A stretch of 64,000 nt of DNA from an uncultured Lachnospiraceae bacterium (GTDB taxonomy: Bacteria > Bacillota > Clostridia > Lachnospirales > Lachnospiraceae): contig CALWPY010000004.1 of the NCBI GenBank assembly GCA_944383545.1, forward strand, positions 1-64,000. The letters are read 5' to 3'. The notes beneath the pieces were generated by a model. It searched no databases, was not told the DNA's origin, and worked only from the letters and a program-made list of their open reading frames with translations. Position numbers and translations under genes: made by a program. Positions 44,097-51,839 of this stretch are shown here, in pieces (the stretch's first letter is position 1; the number at the start of each line of letters is the position of its first letter).

Positions 44097-46091
44097 CTAC
44101 TTGTCATAATCCCTGAGAAGTATTTTAAGCTCTTTTACTTCATCTCTTAACTTGGCAGCCATTTCAAAATTAAGCTCTGCGGCGGCCTGATTCATTTTCT
44201 TTGTAAGTCTCTTAATTTCAGCATCCAATTCCTTTTTGGTCATGGATTCCGTATCTTTTGCATATTTTTCTCTTTCAGGCTTATCATTTGCATTAACACC
44301 TGTGGAAATAAGGTCCCTTATATCCTTTTTGATTGTCTGAGGAATAATTCCATGTTCCTTATTATATGCATCCTGAATACTTCTTCTTCTGTTTGTCTCA
44401 TCAATCGCGTTTTTCATGGAGCCTGTAATTACATCCGCATACATAATTACTCTTCCGTTGGCATTTCTTGCTGCTCTTCCTATGGTCTGTACCAGTGAAG
44501 TTTCAGAACGAAGGAATCCTTCTTTATCGGCATCCAGAATTGCCACCAGAGTAATTTCAGGAATGTCCAGTCCCTCTCTCAGAAGATTTATTCCCACCAG
44601 AACGTCAAAGACTCCCATTCTTAAGTCTCTCACTATCTCCGTTCTTTCAAGCGTATCTATATCAGAATGAAGGTATTTTACCTTTATATCCATTTGCCTT
44701 AAATAATCGGTCAGTTCCTCAGCCATACGCTTTGTCAGAGTTGTAACAAGAATTTTATTTCCTCCTGCTATCTCCTTATTTATTTCAGATACCAGGTCAT
44801 CCACCTGTCCCGTAACAGGCCTGACTATTACCTCAGGATCAAGGAGACCTGTAGGTCTTATTATCTGTTCTGCCCTGTTTTCTTCATGTTCAGCCTCATA
44901 CTCTGAAGGTGTTGCAGATACATAGAGTATCTTGTCTACCTTTTCTTCAAACTCTTCAAAGTTAAGAGGTCTGTTATCCATTGCCGAAGGAAGCCTGAAA
45001 CCGTAATCAATCAGTGTCTTTTTTCTCGCCTTATTTCCCGCAAACATTCCTCTTATCTGTGGCAGGGTAATGTGCGACTCATCTACTATAATAAGGAAGT
45101 CATCTCCAAAGAAATCTATAAGAGTACTTGGAGTTGCGCCGGCGGGAAGACCTGCAAGAATTCTTGTATAATTTTCAATACCCGAACAAAATCCCGTTTC
45201 TCTAAGCATTTCCATGTCAAATTCCGTTCTTTCGGATATCCTCTGTGCTTCCAGAAGTTTATCGTTCTCCTTAAAGTATGCAATTCTTTCTTTCAGTTCT
45301 TCCTCAATTTCCTTAATTGCCCTTTGCATCTTGTCCTGAGCCACAACATAATGCGAAGCCGGAAATATATATGCAAAATTTACATCTCTCTTTATTTCTC
45401 CCGTAAGAGGGTCAAACTCAGTAATCCTGTCTATTTCATCTCCGAAAAATTCTATCCTCAGAGCATCATCATTTGTAGATGCAGGTATTACCTCTATGAC
45501 ATCACCTTTAACCCTGAAGGTACCTCTCTGGAAATCCATTTCATTCCTTGTATACTGTATATCCACAAGCTGTCCTATAACATCATCCCTGTCTTTTTCC
45601 ATTCCCGGTCTTAAGCTCAGCATCATGGATTTATAATCTTCAGGGTCTCCTATTCCGTATATACATGATACAGAAGCCACAACAACTACATCCTTTCTTT
45701 CAATAAGAGCCGCCGTGGCACTGTGGCGCAGCTTGTCTATTTCATCATTTATGGCAGAGTCCTTTGCTATATATGTGTCTGTTGACGGCACATAAGCCTC
45801 CGGCTGATAGTAATCATAGTATGAGACAAAATATTCCACGGCATTATTTGGAAAAAACTCTTTAAACTCTCCGTAAAGCTGGGCCGCCAGAGTTTTATTA
45901 TGAGATATTATAAGGGTAGGCTTATTTATTGCAGCAATGATATTTGCCATTGTAAAAGTCTTACCTGAGCCCGTAACTCCAAGAAGCGTCTGTCTTTTTT
46001 TCCCTTCCTTAAAACCATTGACCAGTTCTTCTATCGCCTGCGGCTGATCGCCTGTCGGTTTATATTCTGATACCAATTCAAAGTGATTCAT
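44097..46091 (-). CDS. uvrB: Excinuclease ABC subunit B
   Basis: The 664-aa helicase-like protein is loaded by UvrA and recruits UvrC. It has Walker [13 protein letters not shown], the beta-hairpin [23 protein letters not shown] in [21 protein letters not shown] and a C-terminal UVR motif ([20 protein letters not shown]). The order uvrB-uvrA with a 17-nt gap is the usual Firmicutes operon. AAGGAGCAATATT precedes the ATG. Confidence 0.97.
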   Translation of the reverse strand: MNHFELVSEYKPTGDQPQAIEELVNGFKEGKKRQTLLGVTGSGKTFTMANIIAAINKPTLIISHNKTLAAQLYGEFKEFFPNNAVEYFVSYYDYYQPEAYVPSTDTYIAKDSAINDEIDKLRHSATAALIERKDVVVVASVSCIYGIGDPEDYKSMMLSLRPGMEKDRDDVIGQLVDIQYTRNEMDFQRGTFRVKGDVIEVIPASTNDDALRIEFFGDEIDRITEFDPLTGEIKRDVNFAYIFPASHYVVAQDKMQRAIKEIEEELKERIAYFKENDKLLEAQRISERTEFDMEMLRETGFCSGIENYTRILAGLPAGATPSTLIDFFGDDFLIIVDESHITLPQIRGMFAGNKARKKTLIDYGFRLPSAMDNRPLNFEEFEEKVDKILYVSATPSEYEAEHEENRAEQIIRPTGLLDPEVIVRPVTGQVDDLVSEINKEIAGGNKILVTTLTKRMAEELTDYLRQMDIKVKYLHSDIDTLERTEIVRDLRMGVFDVLVGINLLREGLDIPEITLVAILDADKEGFLRSETSLVQTIGRAARNANGRVIMYADVITGSMKNAIDETNRRRSIQDAYNKEHGIIPQTIKKDIRDLISTGVNANDKPEREKYAKDTESMTKKELDAEIKRLTKKMNQAAAELNFEMAAKLRDEVKELKILLRDYDK

Positions 46092-46123
46092 AATATTGCT
46101 CCTTAAATTATATCCTCATACCG

Positions 46124-46257
46124 TTATACCATGTTATCACCAATCCGAAGGATTGATGATGTACGCACAGCGCTATCGCGGAGCGATTTTCATGCGCTGT
46201 GCTCATTATACCATGATTTCGCTACGCTACATCATGGTTCGCGTACATTATACCACA
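46124..46257. repeat. Palindromic intergenic repeat, copy A, with nested inverted units
   Basis: This lies in the 46092-46562 gap. Hairpin 1: CAATCC (46141-46146) with GGATTG (46150-46155). Hairpin 2: CACAGCGC (46166-46173) with GCGCTGTG (46194-46201), enclosing TCGC-GGA-GCGA and ATTTTCAT. Hairpin 3: ACCATGAT (46210-46217) with ATCATGGT (46231-46238), whose loop carries TTCGCTACGC, an inverted version of the hairpin 2 core. GTACGC (46161-46166) can pair with GCGTAC (46241-46246) to close the whole. TTATACCA recurs at 46124, 46207 and 46249. No open reading frame is convincing. The rest of the gap, 46258-46387 and 46431-46562, shows nothing else beyond the hsp20 leader. Confidence 0.8.
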
Positions 46258-46387
46258 GCCTTTTCAGAAAGTACAGCCAAAAAGAACATTTGTTCATGTG
46301 CATTGTATACAATATTTTAAAGTTTTTCAGGTTTACTGGATATTGCCAGAAAAAATTTCCAGACTTCACATTTATTTCACAAAATTA

Positions 46388-46430
46388 TTAGCACTCACCT
46401 CTTGACAGTGCTAATAATAAGTGTTATATT
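46388..46430 (+). promoter_or_regulatory. CIRCE operator overlapping the hsp20 promoter
   Basis: TTAGCACTC-N9-CAGTGCTAA (46388-46414) matches the HrcA-binding CIRCE element with one mismatch in the right arm. A sigma-A promoter, TTGACA (46402-46407), 17 bp, TATATT (46425-46430), overlaps its right arm. HrcA bound here would block RNA polymerase; heat shock would release it. Confidence 0.93.
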
Positions 46431-46562
46431 ACATTTAGAACAAAAGGAAAGGAAAAATAAAGAAAAGTCCTTCCAAATGTTCAAATCAACATACAAACAA
46501 TAATATAATCATATATCTCCGGGAATAAACCAGAGACAAGTAATTGAAAGGAGTAATGACTT

Positions 46563-47015
46563 ATGATGTTACCTAGTATTTTTGGAGAAAGCTTATTCGA
46601 TGATGACTGGATGGATTTCCCATTTAAAGAAGACTTCTGGGGAAAGAAAAATCCTCTGTACGGAAAACACGCAAAGAACATGATGAAGACGGATGTAAGG
46701 GAAAAGGATGGAAATTACGAACTTGATATTGACCTTCCGGGCTTCAAGAAAGAAGAAATAAATGCACAGCTTGATAATGGTTACCTTACAGTATCCGCTT
46801 CCAAGAGCCTTGATAAGGACTCCAAGGACAAAGAAGGTAAATATATCCGTCAGGAGCGTTATGCAGGAGCCATGAGCAGAACATTCTATGTTGGCGATGC
46901 TGTTACACAGGATGAGATTAAAGCTAAATATGAAAACGGTATTCTTAAACTTACAGTTCCTAAAAAGGATAAAGAAGCCGTAGATACTACAAAATATATC
47001 TCTATTGAAGGCTAA
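46563..47015 (+). CDS. hsp20: Small heat shock protein, Hsp20/alpha-crystallin
   Basis: The 150-aa chaperone binds unfolding proteins without ATP. The alpha-crystallin domain runs about 42-140: DVREKDGNYELDIDLPGFKK, then LDNGYLTVSASK and YENGILKLTVPKK, with a YISIEG tail. Two ATG codons are adjacent; AAAGGAG lies 9 nt before the first. Transcription begins at a HrcA-controlled promoter, leaving a leader of about 125 nt. One of few plus-strand genes. Confidence 0.95.
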   Translation: MMLPSIFGESLFDDDWMDFPFKEDFWGKKNPLYGKHAKNMMKTDVREKDGNYELDIDLPGFKKEEINAQLDNGYLTVSASKSLDKDSKDKEGKYIRQERYAGAMSRTFYVGDAVTQDEIKAKYENGILKLTVPKKDKEAVDTTKYISIEG

Positions 47016-47041
47016 TTCCCCACAAAACTGGCTGATAGAAG

Positions 47042-47070
47042 AAAAGATGCAGGATTATCCTGCATCTTTT
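47042..47070. terminator. Bidirectional terminator after hsp20
   Basis: A perfect 13-bp stem (47042-47054 with 47058-47070) with a 3-nt loop, followed by TTTTCTTTTT on the plus strand and A/T-rich sequence on the other. It serves hsp20 and the convergent small gene. Confidence 0.92.
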
Positions 47071-47082
47071 CTTTTTATACGG

Positions 47083-47358
47083 TTATTTATATAACACAAA
47101 GATTTCAAGATTATCATTAAATCTGTCTCTTTCCGGAAACCATTTATCCAAAAATTGTTCCTGTTCTTCATCCGTACTGTTTTCCGTAAATTTAATATTT
47201 ATCTCATATTTGGGATAATGCCCTATTTCAGGCTCTTTCTTGTCCATGTTTTCAAATTTGATGAACTTAACACATTTTTCTCTTCTTGCCAGAATAACCT
47301 TTATCCTTTTTCCCAAATATAACTTACTTTTTCTACGTAACTTACTTTTTCTATGCAT
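47083..47358 (-). CDS. Small hypothetical protein
   Basis: The 91-aa product has a very basic N-terminus with a tandem repeat (RKSKLRRKSKL, from an 18-bp direct duplication near 47330-47350) and an acidic, aromatic C-terminus (EQFLDKWFPERDRFNDNLEI). I recognise no family. GGAGG lies 5 nt before the ATG at 47358, and it has its own terminator, which supports it being real. No membrane segment or signal peptide is seen. Confidence 0.6.
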   Translation of the reverse strand: MHRKSKLRRKSKLYLGKRIKVILARREKCVKFIKFENMDKKEPEIGHYPKYEINIKFTENSTDEEQEQFLDKWFPERDRFNDNLEIFVLYK

Positions 47359-47509
47359 ACTTTCCTCCATAAGACACAAATCCTTAAAATGTATTTATGT
47401 GCGTCTAAAATACTACTTATGGGTATATAATACTACATTTTCTTTTTAATTTCAACGGATTTATAGTCCGTAATTTTTTTTACACTATTTTTTTATAATT
47501 TACAATTTA

Positions 47510-47554
47510 AAAAGGCACTCATATGCACACATATTTTGCATCTGAGCGCCTTTT
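47510..47554 (-). terminator. Terminator after the SleB-type gene
   Basis: AAAAGGC...ATGCA (47510-47526) pairs with TGCAT...GCCTTTT (47537-47554) with internal mismatches, followed by TTTTT on the minus strand. The 47380-47509 gap otherwise shows only AT-rich sequence. Confidence 0.85.
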
Positions 47555-47579
47555 GCCATAAACTTATTTAAATACAAAT

Positions 47580-48950
47580 CTAGAAAAAGCAATGATTTCC
47601 TATTATCGTGTAACTGTCATAAGAAGATGTATTTGCATTCCTTAATGGTCTGAAAGATGTATAACTTCCTATATTATTTGTACCTGATGCCGCCGCCTGA
47701 GCAGCCGATAAAGATGTACTTCCCGGTCCGTTTTCCAAAGCATTGGCAAATGAGCTTGAATTTACCGCCGTAAACTGTCCCGATGCATATATAACATCAG
47801 AAACCGAGTTTCCCCAACTTCCCTTCTGCAGTCTGTTTAATACTACATTTGCAACTGCAAGCTGTCCTTCATATGATTCCCCGCCACTTTCTGCATATAC
47901 TATGCATGCAAGGAGATATATGTCATCATCACTAAGTCCAAAGCTACCTCTGGATGTAGTTCCTACTGAAACCTCATTTGATGACTCGGCTTTATCAGTG
48001 GACGAAGAAGAGCTTTGTGAAGAATTTGAAGAACTGCTGCTTCCCGATTGTGAGCTTCCGTTCTTATCTGAAGAAGCACTAACAGATTCTGTCTTTTTAT
48101 CAGATGTATCATTATCTGCTTCTTCTGTTTTTTCTTCGGCAGTATTTTTTGCCTCTTTAACAGAATTTATTTTATCAATCGATACCGCTTCTTCATATCC
48201 GGTTTCCATACTCAGATATTCTGAGGCTACGTAACCGTATGTATAATCAGCAAGGCGTACCCTTGTCCATGTTCCATCAGAAAATGAATTATCCACAACA
48301 AATGTCTCACCGGCTGACACTGTCATTATTATATCCGCATCTGTAGATGCTTCACTTCTGACTCTTACAGAAGACGCAGTAACAGTTGCAATGGTTTTTT
48401 CAGCCGTTTCCATAGCCGTTTGAGCTTCGCTTCCGGTAAGTATATATTCAGTCTTTACATATCCTGTTATACCGCCCGAAGAAATATTTGTCCATTCTCC
48501 GCTTACGCCAAGCACATCTCCCACTGCACCGCTTGCAAGTCTTCCCATAATATTTGAAGTTTCATCTGCATTTTCTCTAATATTAAGACTCTCCGCAGTA
48601 ACGACAAATTTTCCTTCAAATTCGCTTGCCTGGGCAACAGCCTGTACCTCTACCGGCTGTTTATCAGCAGCATAGGCATTTAATTCTTCTTTGAGTACCA
48701 AAATCGTATTGTCATCTATAAGACTGACGGAAACAGTATTTATCTCATTTTCACCCACTAACATAATAGCAGTTTTTTCATCTTTTTTATTTTTTTCCTT
48801 AACAACATACACCATCACGGCAGTTATTGCCGCAATCGCACAAAAAATCATAATGCATAAAGTGTTTCTCACAATATATTTTGTACTGAATACATTTCTT
48901 GAAAGGTATCTATGTATATTATTAAGTTTTATCTTTGTCTTCCTGCTCAT
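47580..48950 (-). CDS. Cell wall hydrolase, SleB-type, with two SH3 domains
   Basis: The 456-aa protein has an N-terminal membrane anchor (about 28-50), two bacterial SH3 domains (about 112-172, starting TAESLNIRENADETSNIMGR, and 188-250, ATVTASSVRVRSEASTDADI), a Ser/Lys/Glu-rich linker to about 335, and a Hydrolase_2 (SleB) domain with the catalytic Glu in VYAESGGESYEGQLAVANVV. SleB enzymes are lytic transglycosylases on muramic-lactam or ordinary peptidoglycan. With SH3 and anchor, a vegetative wall role is more likely than a spore role. A WalR-like box lies 45 bp upstream. Confidence 0.9.
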   Translation of the reverse strand: MSRKTKIKLNNIHRYLSRNVFSTKYIVRNTLCIMIFCAIAAITAVMVYVVKEKNKKDEKTAIMLVGENEINTVSVSLIDDNTILVLKEELNAYAADKQPVEVQAVAQASEFEGKFVVTAESLNIRENADETSNIMGRLASGAVGDVLGVSGEWTNISSGGITGYVKTEYILTGSEAQTAMETAEKTIATVTASSVRVRSEASTDADIIMTVSAGETFVVDNSFSDGTWTRVRLADYTYGYVASEYLSMETGYEEAVSIDKINSVKEAKNTAEEKTEEADNDTSDKKTESVSASSDKNGSSQSGSSSSSNSSQSSSSSTDKAESSNEVSVGTTSRGSFGLSDDDIYLLACIVYAESGGESYEGQLAVANVVLNRLQKGSWGNSVSDVIYASGQFTAVNSSSFANALENGPGSTSLSAAQAAASGTNNIGSYTSFRPLRNANTSSYDSYTIIGNHCFF

Positions 48951-48985
48951 AATAAATCCTTTCGAGATTCATAAATTACAAATTT

Positions 48986-49011
48986 ATTATATTTGTTACA
49001 AATTTATTACA
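48986..49011 (-). promoter_or_regulatory. WalR-like box and -10 element upstream of the SleB-type gene
   Basis: On the minus strand TGTAAT (49006-49011), 5 bp, TGTAAC (48995-49000) fits the WalR consensus TGTWAH-N5-TGTWAH exactly. TATAAT follows at 48986-48991 and a further half-site TGTAAT at 48975-48980. No good -35 is present, as expected for an activator-dependent promoter. Confidence 0.6.
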
Positions 49012-49080
49012 ATCTTATGATAACACCCACTATATGACATGTCAAGACATAATTCACGAATTTACCACGTAATAAACAAT

Positions 49081-49115
49081 AAAACACTGAAAACGTCTAA
49101 GATTTCCAGTGTTTT
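49081..49115. terminator. Terminator downstream of degV
   Basis: AAAACACTG (49081-49089) pairs perfectly with CAGTGTTTT (49107-49115), with further partial pairing inside. It lies 80 nt beyond the degV stop on the minus strand. Confidence 0.75.
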
Positions 49116-49195
49116 TCATACAATATATACAATAAATTTTATTATACGGAGAAGACTTATTTTTTATCAATTATTACAAATTGTTACAAAATATC

Positions 49196-50068
49196 TTATG
49201 ATGCTTTTCCCATAAATACAACCGCAGCCATACCCGGTCCTACATGAGTACCGATTATAGGTCCGATATTTGTTATTATATAATCTTTCCCAAGCTTCTT
49301 TTCCTGAAGCATGGCTTTAATTTTTTCTGCCTTTTCAGGGGAATCTGCATGACCTATTATAATTGTCTGATTCTCGAGGCCAACTCCTTCTTCTTCAACC
49401 TTACCTGTCAGATACTCAAGTGCCTTGTTACTGCCCCTCGCCTTAGAACGGACCACAAGTTTACCTTCCTCATCCACCGAAAGTATTGGTTTGATTTTTA
49501 ATGCGCTTCCAAGTACCGCTTCAGCCGTACTTACCCTTCCGCCTCTCTTAAGGTGAAAAAGGTCCTCAACCATAAACCAATGTCTGGCATTATGTCTGTT
49601 GTCCATAACCCATTTCTCCAACTCATCCATAGAAAGGCCTTCCCTTTTCTTAAGTGCAGCATTGTATACAAGTACACCTTCTCCTATTGACGCACAATGT
49701 GAATCAAGTACGGAAAGCTTTTGTCCGGGATATTTTTTTCTTAGCTTTTCTGCCGCAATAAGTGCCGACTGATATGAGCTGCTTAATCCCGTTGTAAAAC
49801 AGATATAAAGCACATCTTTGCCGGTATCAAGAAGCTTTTCAAATGCCTCCGAATAAAGCACGGGATTTACCTGTGAAGTAACAGGCATGGCTCCGTTTCT
49901 GATTTTTTCATAAAAGTCTTTACATGTCATTTCCCTTTCGTCAGGATAATGAAAATACGTATCAGTCCCTATTGAAAAAAGAAACGGTATGATTTCTATA
50001 TCTAATTCCTTTACTACACTGTCCGGCAAATCCGCCGTCGAGTCTGTTACCAGAATATAATCTTTCAT
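49196..50068 (-). CDS. DegV-family fatty-acid-binding protein (FakB-like)
   Basis: The 290-aa protein shows the DegV pattern: ILVTDSTADLPDSV at the start, MPVTSQVNP, FTTGLSSSYQSA, VLDSHCASIGEGVLV, HLKRGGRVS and the C-terminal IGPIIGTHVGPG. DegV/FakB proteins hold a fatty acid for phosphorylation by FakA, feeding phospholipid synthesis. No fakA gene is in the window. GGAGG lies 10 nt before the ATG. Confidence 0.93.
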   Translation of the reverse strand: MKDYILVTDSTADLPDSVVKELDIEIIPFLFSIGTDTYFHYPDEREMTCKDFYEKIRNGAMPVTSQVNPVLYSEAFEKLLDTGKDVLYICFTTGLSSSYQSALIAAEKLRKKYPGQKLSVLDSHCASIGEGVLVYNAALKKREGLSMDELEKWVMDNRHNARHWFMVEDLFHLKRGGRVSTAEAVLGSALKIKPILSVDEEGKLVVRSKARGSNKALEYLTGKVEEEGVGLENQTIIIGHADSPEKAEKIKAMLQEKKLGKDYIITNIGPIIGTHVGPGMAAVVFMGKAS

Positions 50069-50145
50069 TTTATCTGTACCTCCATAAATTTATATTAAAT
50101 TTATATTAAATTCATTTTATTATTCCAATATTATTTTAATAATAT

Positions 50146-51192
50146 TTATTGATAATAATTATCAATTCCGTCCGCCATGCCTTTTGCCAGTTCATCTCTG
50201 TAGGTATCTGTTGCAAGCTGCACGTCTTCTGCTTCATTTGACAAAAATCCCACACTTATTACTGTCGTAGGAATCGTACTCCAGTTTATGCTTGCCAGTT
50301 CATCAGTCTCATATATGCCTAAGTTTACGGCGGAAGTTTCATCTGCCGTATGTGACACTATACTTTCCGTAAGTCTTCTGCTTTCACTGTAGTTTCCATT
50401 CACATATGGATTATCTGCAGTCTGACACATGCCGATTATACCTGAAACCGAAGAATCCGAGCTTGTTCCCGCCTGAATTTTTATATAAATATCAGCGCCT
50501 GAACGGTTTGCCGCTTCTGCTCTTTCTGCGTTACTTATACTTACATCAGAAGATACTCTTGAAAGCACCACAGTATATCCTCTTGATTCCAGCTCATCTT
50601 TTAATTTAACCGCAACAGAAAGTGTAAGTTCATATTCTCTCTGCCCCGTCCCAACTCCTATTGCTCCGGAAGAGGCTTTCGGCTTTACAGTTACAGAATC
50701 AGGACCTATCTGCTCTGTCTCGGAATTTCCCACTGACTGCTTCGCCGCATCTATATATATTATTTTACTTTCCTCTGATGCGTCATCTGCACCTGCTTCT
50801 ACCTGAGTGACATAATCGGAATATATATAAAAGTCCGTATCATTTACCATAACTCTGGTCCATTCATTATTATATCCCGTTCTGTTTAACTGAACACCGC
50901 TTTCTAAAACCATGTATACATCCGCATCGGTCGACGGTGAAACTCTCATATTAACAATTCCCGTATTAGTTACTACGTAATCATTTGTAACCACAAACCC
51001 GGAACTGTCCACCATAGCATCTGTTCCTGTTGCATCTGTTCCCGTTGCTATATTCGGGACAGGCGCCGCATCTCCATAAGTTGCAGCATTTACATCTTCT
51101 GTATTCTCTGAATTATTTTCATTATTTCTTCCGCAGCCTGCCATAATCATAAGAAAACAAACAAACGGAAGCACCCTTATCCATACCTTCAT
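50146..51192 (-). CDS. SH3-amidase-fold lipoprotein, probably catalytically inactive
   Basis: The 348-aa protein has a lipoprotein signal ending in LMIMAGC, an SH3 domain (about 75-130, TNTGIVNMRVSPSTDADVYM) and a C-terminal Amidase_3-like domain (about 145-348) recognisable by REYELTLSVAVKLKDELESR, GYTVVLSR, ISNAERAEAAN and VGFLSNEAED. Active N-acetylmuramoyl-L-alanine amidases have His in DxGH, a second His in IH.N and Glu in VE.GF. Here these read IDAAKQ, IKIQAGT and ISVGF, so two zinc ligands and the catalytic Glu are gone; one zinc Glu (REYEL) remains. It may bind peptidoglycan without cutting. The ATG at 51192 follows GGGGA. Confidence 0.85.
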   Translation of the reverse strand: MKVWIRVLPFVCFLMIMAGCGRNNENNSENTEDVNAATYGDAAPVPNIATGTDATGTDAMVDSSGFVVTNDYVVTNTGIVNMRVSPSTDADVYMVLESGVQLNRTGYNNEWTRVMVNDTDFYIYSDYVTQVEAGADDASEESKIIYIDAAKQSVGNSETEQIGPDSVTVKPKASSGAIGVGTGQREYELTLSVAVKLKDELESRGYTVVLSRVSSDVSISNAERAEAANRSGADIYIKIQAGTSSDSSVSGIIGMCQTADNPYVNGNYSESRRLTESIVSHTADETSAVNLGIYETDELASINWSTIPTTVISVGFLSNEAEDVQLATDTYRDELAKGMADGIDNYYQ

Positions 51193-51310
51193 TTTTTCCC
51201 CTGTTATCTTTTGCATAAGTGTGATTTGTTACTTTCCGTGATTATATCATTTAGCCCGTAAAATAACAAGTACAACTAATTCATTGTAATAGTCCTTAGT
51301 TTCAGGCAAT

Positions 51311-51354
51311 AAAAATCTGCAGACATATGCTTTTGCATCAGCCTGCAGGTTTTT
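51311..51354 (-). terminator. Terminator after rpsT
   Basis: A stem containing CTGCAG/CTGCAG and ATGC/GCAT around TTTT (51311-51330 with 51335-51354) is followed by TTTTTATT on the minus strand, 25 nt after the rpsT stop. Confidence 0.85.
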
Positions 51355-51379
51355 TATTTATGTTCATTATCCAAGTTTA

Positions 51380-51643
51380 TTATGCCATCTTATTAACTGC
51401 TAATGTAAGACGAGAAACCTTTCTTGCTGCGTTATTCTTGTGATATACACCCTTTGTTGCAGCCTTTTCAATCTCTGATATTGCAACCTTAAGGTTGTTC
51501 TGTGCAGCTTCCTTATTGCCTTCTGCAATAGCAGCTTCCACTTTCTTTATCATTGTCTTAACCTTAGACTTAATCATCTTATTTCTCATTGTCTTTGTTT
51601 CAATTACACGAATTCTCTTCTTTGCAGACTTAATATTAGCCAA
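51380..51643 (-). CDS. rpsT: 30S ribosomal protein S20, UUG start
   Basis: The 87-aa basic, helical protein starts MANIKSAKKRIRVIETKTMR and contains AAKKGVYHKNNAARKVSRL-like sequence (ATKGVYHKNNAARKVSRL), the S20 hallmark. It binds 16S rRNA during 30S assembly. The start codon is TTG at 51643, 7 nt after GGAGG; no ATG is near. E. coli rpsT also starts with UUG and is autoregulated in translation. It is transcribed alone from the promoter at 51792-51820. Confidence 0.96.
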   Translation of the reverse strand: MANIKSAKKRIRVIETKTMRNKMIKSKVKTMIKKVEAAIAEGNKEAAQNNLKVAISEIEKAATKGVYHKNNAARKVSRLTLAVNKMA

Positions 51644-51785
51644 AGCTCTTTACCTCCATTAATAAATCAAAATAAAATTTACTGTGTATGTTAAATGCTT
51701 ATCACTTTGGTCAAGACACGTTCGGCATACACACACCCTTTGTACACCGGACCATCATGATATCACAATTACCTGAATACGCCAA
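51644..51785 (-). other. rpsT 5' leader, possible autoregulatory RNA
   Basis: The predicted leader is about 140 nt. It contains a GGTCCGG...CCG...GACC arrangement (51708-51753) able to fold into a long interrupted stem, and a GT-rich block. No Rfam leader class that I know fits. Folding is by eye only. Confidence 0.35.
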
Positions 51786-51791
51786 AAAGTA

Positions 51792-51820
51792 TAGTATCAA
51801 AAATATTTCCTGTAGTCAAG
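51792..51820 (-). promoter_or_regulatory. rpsT promoter
   Basis: TTGACT (51815-51820) and TACTAT (51792-51797) lie 17 bp apart on the minus strand, between the comEC stop and rpsT. Confidence 0.75.
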
Positions 51821-51839
51821 AGTAATTTCATCTGTTTTT

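Noticed and set aside
45072-45614. 180-codon plus-strand frame inside uvrB
   Set aside because: Antisense to the conserved UvrB core; no ribosome binding site.
46096-46391. Small open frames across the palindromic repeat
   Set aside because: They follow the inverted repeats, have no ribosome binding site and give no recognisable protein.
47083-47379. Longer start at 47379 for the small hypothetical gene
   Set aside because: The upstream ATG lacks a ribosome binding site, and GGAGG sits correctly for the ATG at 47358.
49165-49198. TTTGTAAC/TTTGTAAT repeats at the end of degV as another WalR box
   Set aside because: The spacer is 4 bp, not 5, and the site lies at a gene end with no promoter downstream.
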